Source: CAXBID01 sp963975495 (lineage in GTDB: Bacteria; Bacteroidota; Bacteroidia; Flavobacteriales; Flavobacteriaceae). Taken from it: DNA of 14,727 bases. Both the position numbers and the translations under genes were made by a program. How positions within the stretch are numbered: position 1 is the stretch's first letter; each line of letters starts with the position of its first letter. The notes under the pieces were generated by a model. It saw only the letters and a program-made list of their open reading frames with translations. It made no database searches and was not told the origin of the DNA. The stretch lies in the NCBI GenBank assembly GCA_963975495.1, contig CAXBID010000076.1:1-14727 (forward strand), given 5' to 3'. Of the stretch, positions 1 through 6,333 are shown piece by piece.

Positions 1-111
1 TAAAGCAAATATTTGCATATCAGTAATTTGCCAATCTTTATTTATTAAATTAGGTTCAAAACTTTTATAATATCCTTGATTTATGTTTTTTCCTGATTTA
101 AAACTATTCAT
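1..111 (-). CDS. Probable Fic-family protein, amino-terminal fragment (cut by window edge)
   Basis: An open frame begins with ATG at 111 and runs off the left edge, giving 37 residues. It starts MNSFKSGKNINQGYYKSFEP and continues through the element NKDWQITDMQIFAL. A tyrosine-rich start, a phrase of the type 'aromatic-x-P-x-x-I/L-N-K-x-W' and then a helix fit the amino-terminal region of Bacteroidetes Fic/DOC-family proteins, which usually AMPylate target proteins. The catalytic HxFxxGNGR motif would lie outside the window, so the family call is an inference from a short end. The gene is downstream of recJ on the same strand, 129 bases apart, with its own promoter-like region in between. It could be another protein with a similar start. 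Confidence 0.5.
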   Translation of the reverse strand, partial: MNSFKSGKNINQGYYKSFEPNLINKDWQITDMQIFAL

Positions 112-143
112 ATAAAACTAAAATAACCACTTTTATTATTTTA

Positions 144-173
144 CAAAAATACAAAAAACTAAAATAGAGGCAA
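144..173 (-). promoter_or_regulatory. Promoter for the fic-like gene (-33 TTG, -7 TATTTTTG)
   Basis: On the minus strand TTG (173-171) is followed after 19 bases by TATTTTTG (151-144). This matches the known Flavobacterium promoter pattern TTG-N17-23-TAnnTTTG. Transcription would start a few bases downstream, leaving a leader of roughly 25-30 bases before the ATG at 111. The -33 triplet lies in the loop of the 151-193 inverted repeat and the -7 box touches one arm, so a protein bound there would be expected to affect initiation. AT-rich DNA gives chance matches, hence moderate confidence. Confidence 0.5.
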
Positions 174-193
174 CCGTTATTTTAGTTTTTTGT
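151..193. repeat. Perfect 16-bp inverted repeat between recJ and the fic-like gene
   Basis: ACAAAAAACTAAAATA (151-166) and its exact complement TATTTTAGTTTTTTGT (178-193) are separated by 11 bases. The core octamer CTAAAATA occurs four times within 90 bases: at 118-125, 159-166, inverted at 178-185, and at 200-207. It straddles the predicted promoter of the fic-like gene, so an operator is one reading. On the minus strand a T-rich tract follows the stem and recJ ends at 241, so a weak AT-rich terminator for recJ is the alternative. Both roles could hold. Confidence 0.6.
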
Positions 194-240
194 TAAATTC
201 TAAAATAAGGATTATCACAATTTTAACTTTTCAAAAAAAA

Positions 241-1932
241 TTATTTTATATCTCTCAATTTCAATTGTAAACTCACGTTACCTCGCCACTCATTTTCGTC
301 AATTGAATACACCGCACGAAATGGTTTTTTATCAGAAATAAAATCAAATTTATCGCCCATGCTAAATCCAATACACACTAAACTTTTTGATGCATTAGGT
401 TGGGTTGCTGTTAGGCGCAAATGCGTTTTATCGGCTCCTACGCACTTACCATAACCGGTGTCAATTAAATTTTCAGTCATAAAAACAGGTGTCATATTAC
501 TTGGTCCGTAAGGTGCAAACTGTTTTAAAATTCTATAAAACTTTGGCGTAATGTCATCTAAATCGATTTGGGTATCAATTTTAATTTCTGGCGTTAAAAG
601 ATTTCTATCAATAGTTTTAGAAACTTCATCTTCAAAAGCTTGTTTAAAGGCTTCGTAATTTTCTTCTTTAAGCGTTAAACCCGCAGCATACTTATGGCCT
701 CCAAATTGTTCAATATGTTCGCTACAAGCTTCAATGGCATTGTAAATATCAAAATCTCTTACCGAACGTGCTGAGGCCGCCAACTTATCACCGCTTCTAG
801 TAAAAACTAGAGTTGGCCTATAATACGTTTCGGTTAATCTAGAAGCCACAATACCAATAACGCCTTTGTGCCAATCTTCATGGTAAACAACAGTAGTAAG
901 ACGGTCCTGTTCTTTTTGTTCTTCAATTTGCTCCAGAGCTTCTTCTGTAATTCGTTTATCCGTTTCACGCCTTTCTAAATTATAATCATTTATTTCAGCA
1001 GCATATTTTTCAGCCATATCTGGCTCTTCTTCGGTTAATAAAGTTACCGCGTAATTACCATGTTTCATTCTGCCAGCAGCGTTAATTCTGGGTGCCACTA
1101 CAAAAACCACATCGGTAATTGTAAGTTCTGTTTTTTCAACTTGAGTTAAAATGGCTTTTATTCCAGATCTTGGATTGCTATTTATTATCATCAATCCAAA
1201 ATAAGCCAAAATCCTATTTTCACCATCAATAGGCACAATATCGGCGCCAATAGCTGTGGCAACCAAATCTAAATATTCAACTAAATCGTCAGCTGTTTTT
1301 CCTTCTTTAGAAGCCAGAGCTTGAATGAGTTTAAAGCCCACGCCACAACCACAAAGTTCTTTATAAGGATAATTGCAATCGTCTTGTTTAGGATCCAGTA
1401 CAGCTGCTGCATCAGGAATTTTATCAGCTGGTCTATGATGGTCGCATATAATAAAATCAATTCCCAATTCTTTAGCATAAGCTACTTTTTCAACGGCTTT
1501 TATACCACAATCTAATGCAATAATTAATGTAAAATGATTCTCCAAAGCAAAATTTATGCCTTTATAAGAAATACCATAACCTTCATCATACCTATTTGGA
1601 ATATAGGTATAAACTAAATTGTGTTTTGTTTTTAAATAGGATGACATTAAAGCCACTGAAGTCGTACCATCTACATCATAATCGCCATAAACCAAAATAT
1701 TTTCTTTATTGGTAATAGCTTTTTCTATGCGTGCGACTGCTTTATCCATATCTTTCATTAAGAATGGATCATGTAAATCGTCTAAACTTGGTCTGAAAAA
1801 AGCTTTAGCTTCCTCAAATGTTTCAATACCGCGTTGCACTAATAATGTTGCAATATTAGCATCAATATCAAGTGCTTGTTGTAAAGCTTTTGTTTTTTCT
1901 GCTTGTGGTTTCGGTTTTAAAGTCCAGCGCAT
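241..1932 (-). CDS. recJ: Single-stranded-DNA-specific exonuclease RecJ
   Basis: RecJ degrades single-stranded DNA 5' to 3' in recombinational repair (RecF pathway), mismatch repair and stalled-fork processing in the cytoplasm. The 563-residue length is normal for the family. DHH-superfamily motifs are all present: GDYDVDGT at 83-90 (motif I), DCG at 141-143, and CDHH at 163-166 (motif III), which bind the two metal ions. The DHHA1 part carries ASARS near 386-390 and GGHKYAAG at 411-418, the usual nucleic-acid-binding end of the core. An OB-type domain follows to the carboxy terminus. The ATG at 1932 gives the typical amino terminus. It lies 36 bases downstream of the osmC-like gene on the same strand, so co-transcription is likely. 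A small CCCC/GGGG hairpin sits directly before the start. Confidence 0.97.
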   Translation of the reverse strand: MRWTLKPKPQAEKTKALQQALDIDANIATLLVQRGIETFEEAKAFFRPSLDDLHDPFLMKDMDKAVARIEKAITNKENILVYGDYDVDGTTSVALMSSYLKTKHNLVYTYIPNRYDEGYGISYKGINFALENHFTLIIALDCGIKAVEKVAYAKELGIDFIICDHHRPADKIPDAAAVLDPKQDDCNYPYKELCGCGVGFKLIQALASKEGKTADDLVEYLDLVATAIGADIVPIDGENRILAYFGLMIINSNPRSGIKAILTQVEKTELTITDVVFVVAPRINAAGRMKHGNYAVTLLTEEEPDMAEKYAAEINDYNLERRETDKRITEEALEQIEEQKEQDRLTTVVYHEDWHKGVIGIVASRLTETYYRPTLVFTRSGDKLAASARSVRDFDIYNAIEACSEHIEQFGGHKYAAGLTLKEENYEAFKQAFEDEVSKTIDRNLLTPEIKIDTQIDLDDITPKFYRILKQFAPYGPSNMTPVFMTENLIDTGYGKCVGADKTHLRLTATQPNASKSLVCIGFSMGDKFDFISDKKPFRAVYSIDENEWRGNVSLQLKLRDIK

Positions 1933-1935
1933 AAT

Positions 1936-1957
1936 CCCCTTTAATTCCCCAAAGGGG
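1936..1957. repeat. Small palindrome between osmC-like gene and recJ
   Basis: CCCCTTT (1936-1942) and AAAGGGG (1951-1957) form a 7-bp hairpin with an 8-base loop. An alternative pairing is CCCC (1947-1950) with GGGG (1954-1957). It lies 4 bases upstream of the recJ ATG. It resembles the CCCCTTGAGGGG core of the element copies near 8182 and 8482, so it may be a decayed relative. It could also influence recJ translation within an osmC-recJ transcript. Confidence 0.45.
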
Positions 1958-1968
1958 AAAACTAATTC

Positions 1969-2391
1969 TTAATTTTTATGAAAATGTGTTTCAATATTTA
2001 ATTCAGCAAACTGACGAAACATTTCCATGACGCCACAGTATTTCTCAATGGATAAATCCACCGCTTTTTGAAGTTTCTTTTCATTCAAATTATTACCATA
2101 AAAATGAAAATGCATATCCACTTTATCGTAATATTTAGGGTGCTCCTCAGTTAAGTTGGCGTCAATTTCTATTTTAAAATTATCAACCTCAAGTTTCATT
2201 TTTTTAATTAAAGACGCCACATCTAAACCCGAACAACCTGCTAAACCAGAAAGCATTAATGCTTTTGGGCGGTAGCCTTCGCTTTTGCCTCCATTTTCTT
2301 CGCCTGCGTCTATAAATAAGTTATGACCTGATGGATTTGTACTTTCAAACCGCATCTCACCCAGCCAGGTTGTTGTAATATGATTTCCCAT
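1969..2391 (-). CDS. OsmC family protein (organic hydroperoxide reductase type)
   Basis: OsmC/Ohr proteins reduce organic hydroperoxides with a pair of cysteines and act in the cytoplasm. The 140-residue length fits the family. The two expected cysteines are visible: C53 in LAGCSGLDV at the start of the central helix, and C119 in EKYCGVM. The segment RPKALMLSGLAGC (41-53) is typical of the YhfA/OsmC subgroup rather than of Ohr. The ATG at 2391 gives a natural MGNHITTTW start for the first beta strand. The gene leads a probable two-gene unit with recJ. Divergent to it is a second small redox-type gene at 2571, also with a CxxC pair. The physiological substrate is not evident from sequence. Confidence 0.92.
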   Translation of the reverse strand: MGNHITTTWLGEMRFESTNPSGHNLFIDAGEENGGKSEGYRPKALMLSGLAGCSGLDVASLIKKMKLEVDNFKIEIDANLTEEHPKYYDKVDMHFHFYGNNLNEKKLQKAVDLSIEKYCGVMEMFRQFAELNIETHFHKN

Positions 2392-2423
2392 TTTTATGGA
2401 TTATTTTTTGTTTATTGTGAATT

Positions 2424-2431
2424 CAAAAATA
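2424..2431 (-). promoter_or_regulatory. Possible -7 promoter box for osmC-recJ
   Basis: TATTTTTG on the minus strand matches TAnnTTTG, about 33 bases before the ATG at 2391. No clear TTG -33 element is present at 17-23 bases upstream. An imperfect inverted repeat lies just upstream: CTTAAA (2446-2451) pairs with TTTAAG (2460-2465), and an outer ATGT (2442-2445) pairs with ACAT (2468-2471) across a 2-base bulge. That repeat could be a regulator site. Confidence 0.3.
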
Positions 2432-2499
2432 CTAATAAAAAATGTCTTAAAATTATCCATTTAAGAAACATCTAGAATTGCCAAAATACGCATTTCTGA

Positions 2500-2516
2500 C
2501 CTCTCCCAAGGAGAGG
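2500..2516. repeat. Short palindrome CCTCTCC-CAA-GGAGAGG
   Basis: A perfect 7-bp inverted repeat with a 3-base loop lies in the divergent region between the osmC-like and CMD-like genes. This type of CT-rich/GA-rich palindrome is frequent between genes in Flavobacteriaceae (recalled, not searched). It is probably a REP-like relic rather than a gene-specific signal. Confidence 0.5.
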
Positions 2517-2570
2517 TGGAATTAGAAACCCAAAGTGCAGGCTTTGAGAAACCATTTATTAAAATAAAAT

Positions 2571-3161
2571 ATGCCTTTAGTAACACCATTATCTGCCGAT
2601 CATGATATAGAAACCAAAGAACTCGCAGAATTCTTTAATGAAACGTTGGGGTTTTGCCCAAATTCTGTACTTACTATGCAACGTAGACCAGCTATAAGTA
2701 AAGCGTTTATTAATTTAAATAAAGCCGTTATGGCAAACGAAGGCAGAGTGACATCGGCTTTAAAACGTATGATTGCTTGGGTGTCTAGCAATTCTACAGG
2801 ATGTAGATATTGTCAAGCGCACGCCATTCGCGCCGCAGAACGTTATGGTGCAGAACAAGAACAACTGGATAATATTTGGGAATACCGAACGCATCCCGCT
2901 TTTAACGAAGCAGAACGTGCTGCATTGGATTTTTCGTTACTCGCTAGTCAAGTACCAAATGGGGTTGATGAAACGATTAAGAAACGACTTTATGAGCATT
3001 GGAATGAAGGCGAAATTGTTGAAATGCTTGGTGTTATTTCACTCTTTGGGTATTTAAATAGGTGGAATGATAGTATGGGAACGTCTATTGAAGATGGCGC
3101 TGTTGAAAGCGGCGAGCAATATTTAGGGAAACATGGTTGGGAAAAGGGGAAGCACTTATAA
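2571..3161 (+). CDS. Carboxymuconolactone decarboxylase (CMD)/AhpD-like family protein
   Basis: The 196-residue protein belongs to the alkylhydroperoxidase-like CMD fold. The signature is TGCRYCQAH at 76-84: cysteines C78 and C81 with H84, the redox-active CxxC plus histidine used by AhpD-type peroxidases. Helical segments surround it, with SALKRMIAWVSS at 62-73 leading into the motif, and a carboxy-terminal helical half contains LGVISLFGYLNRWND. Length is in the range of the larger CMD proteins. The start at 2571 follows an AT-rich leader with no Shine-Dalgarno, which is usual here. The substrate is unknown; peroxide or thiol redox chemistry is likely. It is divergent from the OsmC-type peroxidase, which suggests but does not prove a shared oxidative-stress theme. 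Confidence 0.9.
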   Translation: MPLVTPLSADHDIETKELAEFFNETLGFCPNSVLTMQRRPAISKAFINLNKAVMANEGRVTSALKRMIAWVSSNSTGCRYCQAHAIRAAERYGAEQEQLDNIWEYRTHPAFNEAERAALDFSLLASQVPNGVDETIKKRLYEHWNEGEIVEMLGVISLFGYLNRWNDSMGTSIEDGAVESGEQYLGKHGWEKGKHL

Positions 3162-3167
3162 AGTTTA

Positions 3168-3193
3168 CAGTATTCAGTCACAGTATTCGGTAA
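3168..3193. repeat. 13-base tandem direct repeat
   Basis: CAGTATTCAGTCA is followed directly by the related CAGTATTCGGTAA; the first 8 bases are identical. It begins 6 bases after the stop codon of the CMD-like gene. Similar 'cagtattcagt' strings recur in flavobacterial intergenic DNA (recalled, not searched). Confidence 0.5.
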
Positions 3194-3237
3194 AAAAGTA
3201 ACTCCATTTAAATTTGACGAATCACGATTGAAGATTT

Positions 3238-3263
3238 GTCATTCTGAACAAAGTGAAGAATCT
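3238..3263. repeat. Short interspersed repeat of the GTCATTCTGA...GAAGAATCT type
   Basis: The 26-base string begins GTCATTCTGAAC and ends GTGAAGAATCT. It is an imperfect hairpin: ATTCT pairs with AGAAT. Close variants (…CTGAGCGAAGCGAAGAATCT) are a well-known dispersed intergenic repeat in Bacteroidetes and other bacteria. In the minus frame it reads EILHFVQND, a common false-ORF signature. Confidence 0.6.
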
Positions 3264-3484
3264 CATGATGGTTATCTGCTTTTTTATTAGCCAATAACTC
3301 ATGAATAATTTTATTTGAAACCTTGCCAGAAACGGAGGGTTTTTTTACTTCATAGTTATAGTATTTGCGCTTTTGAGGTTTTTAGTCTATTGGATTTTTC
3401 TCCCCTCTTTTTATTTATTCTTTCTTTTTTGAATATGAAAAACTTTTGGCCTTGATAAGCTTTTTCAAATAATTCCTTTCTTTT

Positions 3485-4678
3485 CTAATACAAAAACCCA
3501 AATAAATACAAAGGAATAACGTTAAGTCCACCTACTTCCATATCATCTCTTACCACAAAACTATTTTTAACACTCCGTATTTGTTTTGATGTTTTTCCTT
3601 TGCCTCCAATTTCGAACGTATATGTTCTATCAATTATAAAATCGCCTTTTTCAGCTAGATGAATGTCATGTAAATATTTCATTTGGTTTGCAAAAAACGT
3701 TTCTCTTAAAGCTCCAATCTCTACATTTTGTTTTCCAAGGGCATATGCCAGATTTGGATTATTAAGATAGAGTTTTTCTGGTTTTGTAAACGCCCCAACA
3801 CCTTTTGTGGGTTTATATAATTCCATTACTAAATCTGCTTTATCCAATAATCTTAGTGCCTCAATTAAAAATGCTCTTTGCACGCCTAATCGCTCACTTA
3901 ATTTCTTTATGTTTGGTGTAAATGGAGCACTTTGCGCTATGGCTACCAACAACTTTTTAATTTTTCTGCTATCTTGATAGGTTATATTTTCTACTACATT
4001 AAAATCAATTTCTAAAATTAGGGTTATAGTCTGATTTAGTTTTTGCAAATAACTTTCTTTATTCTCCAAATAATATGGATATGCACCATACTTTAAGTAA
4101 TCTCTAAAAAACTTAATTATAGTATCTGTTTCAATTTTTACTTTTTTAGCAATTTCCTTGTGATTTATAAGAAGTTCTGAAAGTTCTATTTTAGGTAATA
4201 CTATGTTTTTTTCAAAATATAGAAATTCTCTAAATGATAATTCTTTCAGGTTATAAGTAACAACTCTTCTGCTTAAATCAGATTCTCCTTTATAAATTTC
4301 TAAAATTGAAGACGATGTGAAGACGGTTTTTAACTTTGGAAATTGGTCATAAATTAACTTTAGCTCTCTAGACCAATTAGGATATTTATGAACTTCATCT
4401 AAAAACAAATGTGTTCCACCTTGTAAAACAAATTCTTGAGCTAAAGAAACTAGTGTGTTTTCTAAAAAATACAAATTATCCAATGAAACGTATAATGACT
4501 CTGCTTCTTTATCTAATTTATACTTTATATATTGTAATAATAATGTGGTTTTACCGGCTCCTCTTGCCCCTTTAATACCTATTAGCCTGTTTGACCAGTC
4601 TATTTCCTTTAGCAAATAACGTTGTTTATGAGAAATATTTTCTAAAAACTGTTCCTGTAAAGCAAGAAAATCTTCCAT
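3485..4678 (-). CDS. AAA ATPase with DUF4143 carboxy-terminal domain
   Basis: The 397-residue protein has the AAA_14 + DUF4143 architecture widespread in bacteria and archaea, often on accessory DNA, with no settled function. Visible features are Walker A GARGAGKTT (37-45), Walker B LFLDEVH (91-97), a sensor-like TSSS (121-124) and basic SRR (136-138), then the conserved SFREFL (148-153). The middle contains a winged-helix-like segment (about 255-300: IKKLSERLGVQRAFLIEALRLL). The end reads FEIGGKGK ... VIPLYLFGFLY, the standard ending of this family, so the protein is complete. ATP binding is secure; the partner or target is not known. The gene stands alone on the minus strand, with an unusual repeat-rich upstream region suggesting its own regulation. 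Nucleic-acid-related roles have been proposed for relatives, but nothing here proves this. Confidence 0.9.
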   Translation of the reverse strand: MEDFLALQEQFLENISHKQRYLLKEIDWSNRLIGIKGARGAGKTTLLLQYIKYKLDKEAESLYVSLDNLYFLENTLVSLAQEFVLQGGTHLFLDEVHKYPNWSRELKLIYDQFPKLKTVFTSSSILEIYKGESDLSRRVVTYNLKELSFREFLYFEKNIVLPKIELSELLINHKEIAKKVKIETDTIIKFFRDYLKYGAYPYYLENKESYLQKLNQTITLILEIDFNVVENITYQDSRKIKKLLVAIAQSAPFTPNIKKLSERLGVQRAFLIEALRLLDKADLVMELYKPTKGVGAFTKPEKLYLNNPNLAYALGKQNVEIGALRETFFANQMKYLHDIHLAEKGDFIIDRTYTFEIGGKGKTSKQIRSVKNSFVVRDDMEVGGLNVIPLYLFGFLY

Positions 4679-4702
4679 TTTTGTTTTAATTTAAAACAAA
4701 AA
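4678..4702. repeat. 12-bp perfect palindrome at the start of the DUF4143 ATPase gene
   Basis: TTTTTGTTTTAA (4678-4689) and TTAAAACAAAAA (4691-4702) are exact complements around a single central base. The palindrome touches the ATG (4678-4676) and overlaps the predicted -7 box (4704-4697). Its position makes it a candidate operator or translational control site for the ATPase gene. Confidence 0.5.
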
Positions 4703-4730
4703 TAGTAAAAAGTGTTTTTATAAAAAACAA
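4697..4730 (-). promoter_or_regulatory. Candidate promoter of the DUF4143 ATPase gene
   Basis: On the minus strand TTG (4730-4728), 23 bases, then TATTTTTG (4704-4697) fit the outer limit of the Flavobacterium pattern TTG-N17-23-TAnnTTTG. The predicted leader is only about 12 bases. The region is so AT-rich that chance is a real alternative. Confidence 0.4.
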
Positions 4731-4764
4731 AAAACATATAAAAGTGTTTTTATAAAAAACAAAA
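4708..4764. repeat. 25-bp direct repeat, period 32, upstream of the DUF4143 ATPase gene
   Basis: Two identical 25-base copies lie at 4708-4732 and 4740-4764, each starting AAAAGTGTTTTTATAAAAAA. Each contains the near-palindrome TTTTTATAAAAA. The period of 32 bases is about three DNA helical turns, so proteins bound to both copies would lie on roughly the same face. They sit directly upstream of the predicted -7 box of the ATPase gene. Confidence 0.7.
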
Positions 4765-4811
4765 TCAATTACGTTTTAACATCAATATAGAATTGGAATA
4801 ACTCGAAGTAT

Positions 4812-5483
4812 CTATTTCTTTCCACCAACACAAATAACAATCTCACCCTTCGGGGGCTTATTTGTGTAATGTTCTAATACTTCTTTTGCAGTGCCTCGAA
4901 CAGTTTCTTCGTATAGTTTTGTTAACTCTCTAGAAACCGAAACTTCCCTTTCTTCTCCAAAATACTCACAAAAATGCCCTAAGGTTTTTATAAGTTTATG
5001 TGGACTTTCGTAAAAAATAATAGTTCGTGTTTCTTCAGCTAAAAGTAAAAGGCGTGTTTGCCGTCCTTTTTTAACAGGCAAAAAACCCTCAAATACAAAT
5101 TTATCGTTTGGTAATCCAGAATTTACCAACGCTGGTACAAATGCCGTAGCTCCCGGTAAACAATCTACTTCTATACTATTTTCAATACAAGCGCGGGTTA
5201 ATAAAAACCCAGGATCTGAAATGGCCGGTGTTCCGGCATCACTAATTAAGGCAATGGTGGTTCCGCTTTTTAATTTTTGTATAATCGCATCAACCGTTTT
5301 ATGCTCGTTGTGCATATGGTGCGATTGCATGTGTGTAGAAATTTCAAAATGTTTTAATAGTTTTCCAGACGTTCGCGTGTCTTCTGCAAGTATTAAATCG
5401 GCTTCCTTTAAAACTTCAACAGCCCTAAACGTCATATCTTTTAAATGACCTATAGGCGTTGGAACAATGTAAAGTTTACTCAT
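4812..5483 (-). CDS. rsmI: 16S rRNA (cytidine(1402)-2'-O)-methyltransferase RsmI
   Basis: RsmI uses S-adenosylmethionine to methylate the 2'-OH of C1402 in the ribosomal decoding centre. The 223 residues show the tetrapyrrole/SAM methylase fold motifs: VPTPIGHL at 7-14, ILAEDTR at 31-37, the SAM-binding LISDAGTPAISDPG at 79-92, LPGATA at 109-114 and FYESPHKL at 157-164. It lacks the longer carboxy-terminal extension of the E. coli protein, as is common in Bacteroidetes. The ATG at 5483 follows the stop of the upstream gene by 2 bases, so translational coupling is likely. The gene ends at 4812 with no strong terminator visible before the ATPase promoter region. Confidence 0.96.
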   Translation of the reverse strand: MSKLYIVPTPIGHLKDMTFRAVEVLKEADLILAEDTRTSGKLLKHFEISTHMQSHHMHNEHKTVDAIIQKLKSGTTIALISDAGTPAISDPGFLLTRACIENSIEVDCLPGATAFVPALVNSGLPNDKFVFEGFLPVKKGRQTRLLLLAEETRTIIFYESPHKLIKTLGHFCEYFGEEREVSVSRELTKLYEETVRGTAKEVLEHYTNKPPKGEIVICVGGKK

Positions 5484-5485
5484 TA

Positions 5486-6226
5486 TTATTCAAACTTGCT
5501 TTCAATAATTTGTATAAAACGTTCTTCAAATTCTTCCTTTTCAGTCCAATTGTTATAATCTGGTTTCACAATATCTTCAATAAATTTTTTGGCATCACTA
5601 AAGGAAACACTCGTGTTTAGTTGAGAAATAACACGATCGTAATCTTCGTTTTTACCATCAAATAAATGTTTTATAAATGCAATTTTATCATTAAGTCCAA
5701 TATTGAATTTACCTGTTTTTATTTTATCGTTTAATGATTTTTTTTCATCAGAAAGTCCATTAACCTTTGAAACAGGATCAAAAATAGGCGTATTTTGAAA
5801 CCCTTCTGTTATATCTTCCAAATGATGTTTCTTTGTTATCTGTTTAGGAATGGCTTCTTCAAAAATAGCATCAACTTCCTGTGTTTCATGTGGCATTTGC
5901 GCTACCATATCCTTGATTTTTTCCATTACAGGTTCCATAATATCGTCTTCTTCTACTTCATCAAGATTGATGTAAATTTTATCATCAACTTCAATGGTAT
6001 CACTTATTTTATTATTGAACGCACTGTCTAACATACCGAAAAAAGACGAGTCGCTTCCTATGGTTGGAATATCATCTTCAAAGTTTTCATTAGCGAATTT
6101 TAATACGGATAGCTTTTCAAAAAGCTCGGAAACTTCGGCATGCATTTTTACAACATCTTCCTTTCCTTTTAATTTTAGAATTCTATGAGCTATACTCATT
6201 AACTCAGACTCTAGCTTCTTTTTCAT
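5486..6226 (-). CDS. Conserved flavobacterial protein of unknown function
   Basis: This 246-residue protein has no named family that I recognise. It has a charged helical start (1-45), an acidic middle rich in Asp/Glu (80-125), a low-complexity linker, and a carboxy-terminal block that looks most conserved: LNDKIAFIKHLF (178-189), a helix ending ISQLNTS (200-206) and VKPDYNNW (220-227). Similar carboxy-terminal blocks are recalled from other Bacteroidetes proteins of unknown function. No signal peptide or membrane segment is seen, so it is cytoplasmic. Its stop is 2 bases before the ATG of rsmI, so the two are co-expressed. A link to translation or ribosome modification is a guess from context only. 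Confidence 0.85.
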   Translation of the reverse strand: MKKKLESELMSIAHRILKLKGKEDVVKMHAEVSELFEKLSVLKFANENFEDDIPTIGSDSSFFGMLDSAFNNKISDTIEVDDKIYINLDEVEEDDIMEPVMEKIKDMVAQMPHETQEVDAIFEEAIPKQITKKHHLEDITEGFQNTPIFDPVSKVNGLSDEKKSLNDKIKTGKFNIGLNDKIAFIKHLFDGKNEDYDRVISQLNTSVSFSDAKKFIEDIVKPDYNNWTEKEEFEERFIQIIESKFE

Positions 6227-6272
6227 TATTTATAATTTTAAAATTAATGCTATTTATGCTTTTGTTTTTTAA

Positions 6273-6280
6273 TAAATTTG
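6273..6280 (+). promoter_or_regulatory. -7 promoter box for tdk-alr
   Basis: TAAATTTG matches TAnnTTTG exactly and lies 53 bases upstream of the tdk ATG, in the 107-base divergent region shared with the unknown gene at 5486-6226. No clear TTG is found at the standard -33 distance, so the call rests on the -7 box. Confidence 0.45.
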
Positions 6281-6333
6281 CGCCACCTTTATACAAACGA
6301 TAAATTGCCACATTTTAGTGTTAAAATTACGAA

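Larger units (their letters stand above)
3162..3484. other. Gene-free 323-base gap with decayed repeats and an open frame lacking a start
   Basis: No convincing gene is visible. The gap holds a 13-base tandem direct repeat (3168-3193) and a short flavobacterial repeat (3238-3263). On the minus strand, an open frame of 57 codons without any ATG runs from 3381 to a TAA at 3208-3210. It reads KPQKRKYYNYEVKKPS at its start, and its distal part (HHEILHFVQND) is simply the translation of the repeat at 3238-3263. This could be a gene remnant or chance. The gap lies between the convergent ends of the CMD-like gene and the DUF4143 ATPase gene. Confidence 0.5.

Noticed and set aside
2773..3057. 94-codon alternative-frame ORF in the CMD-like gene
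   Set aside because: It is a same-strand shadow of a gene with a clear CxxC signature; no start context or domain.
4708..4764. CRISPR or plasmid iteron array upstream of the ATPase gene
   Set aside because: Only two repeat units are present and there is no replication or cas gene nearby; promoter-linked repeats are the simpler reading.
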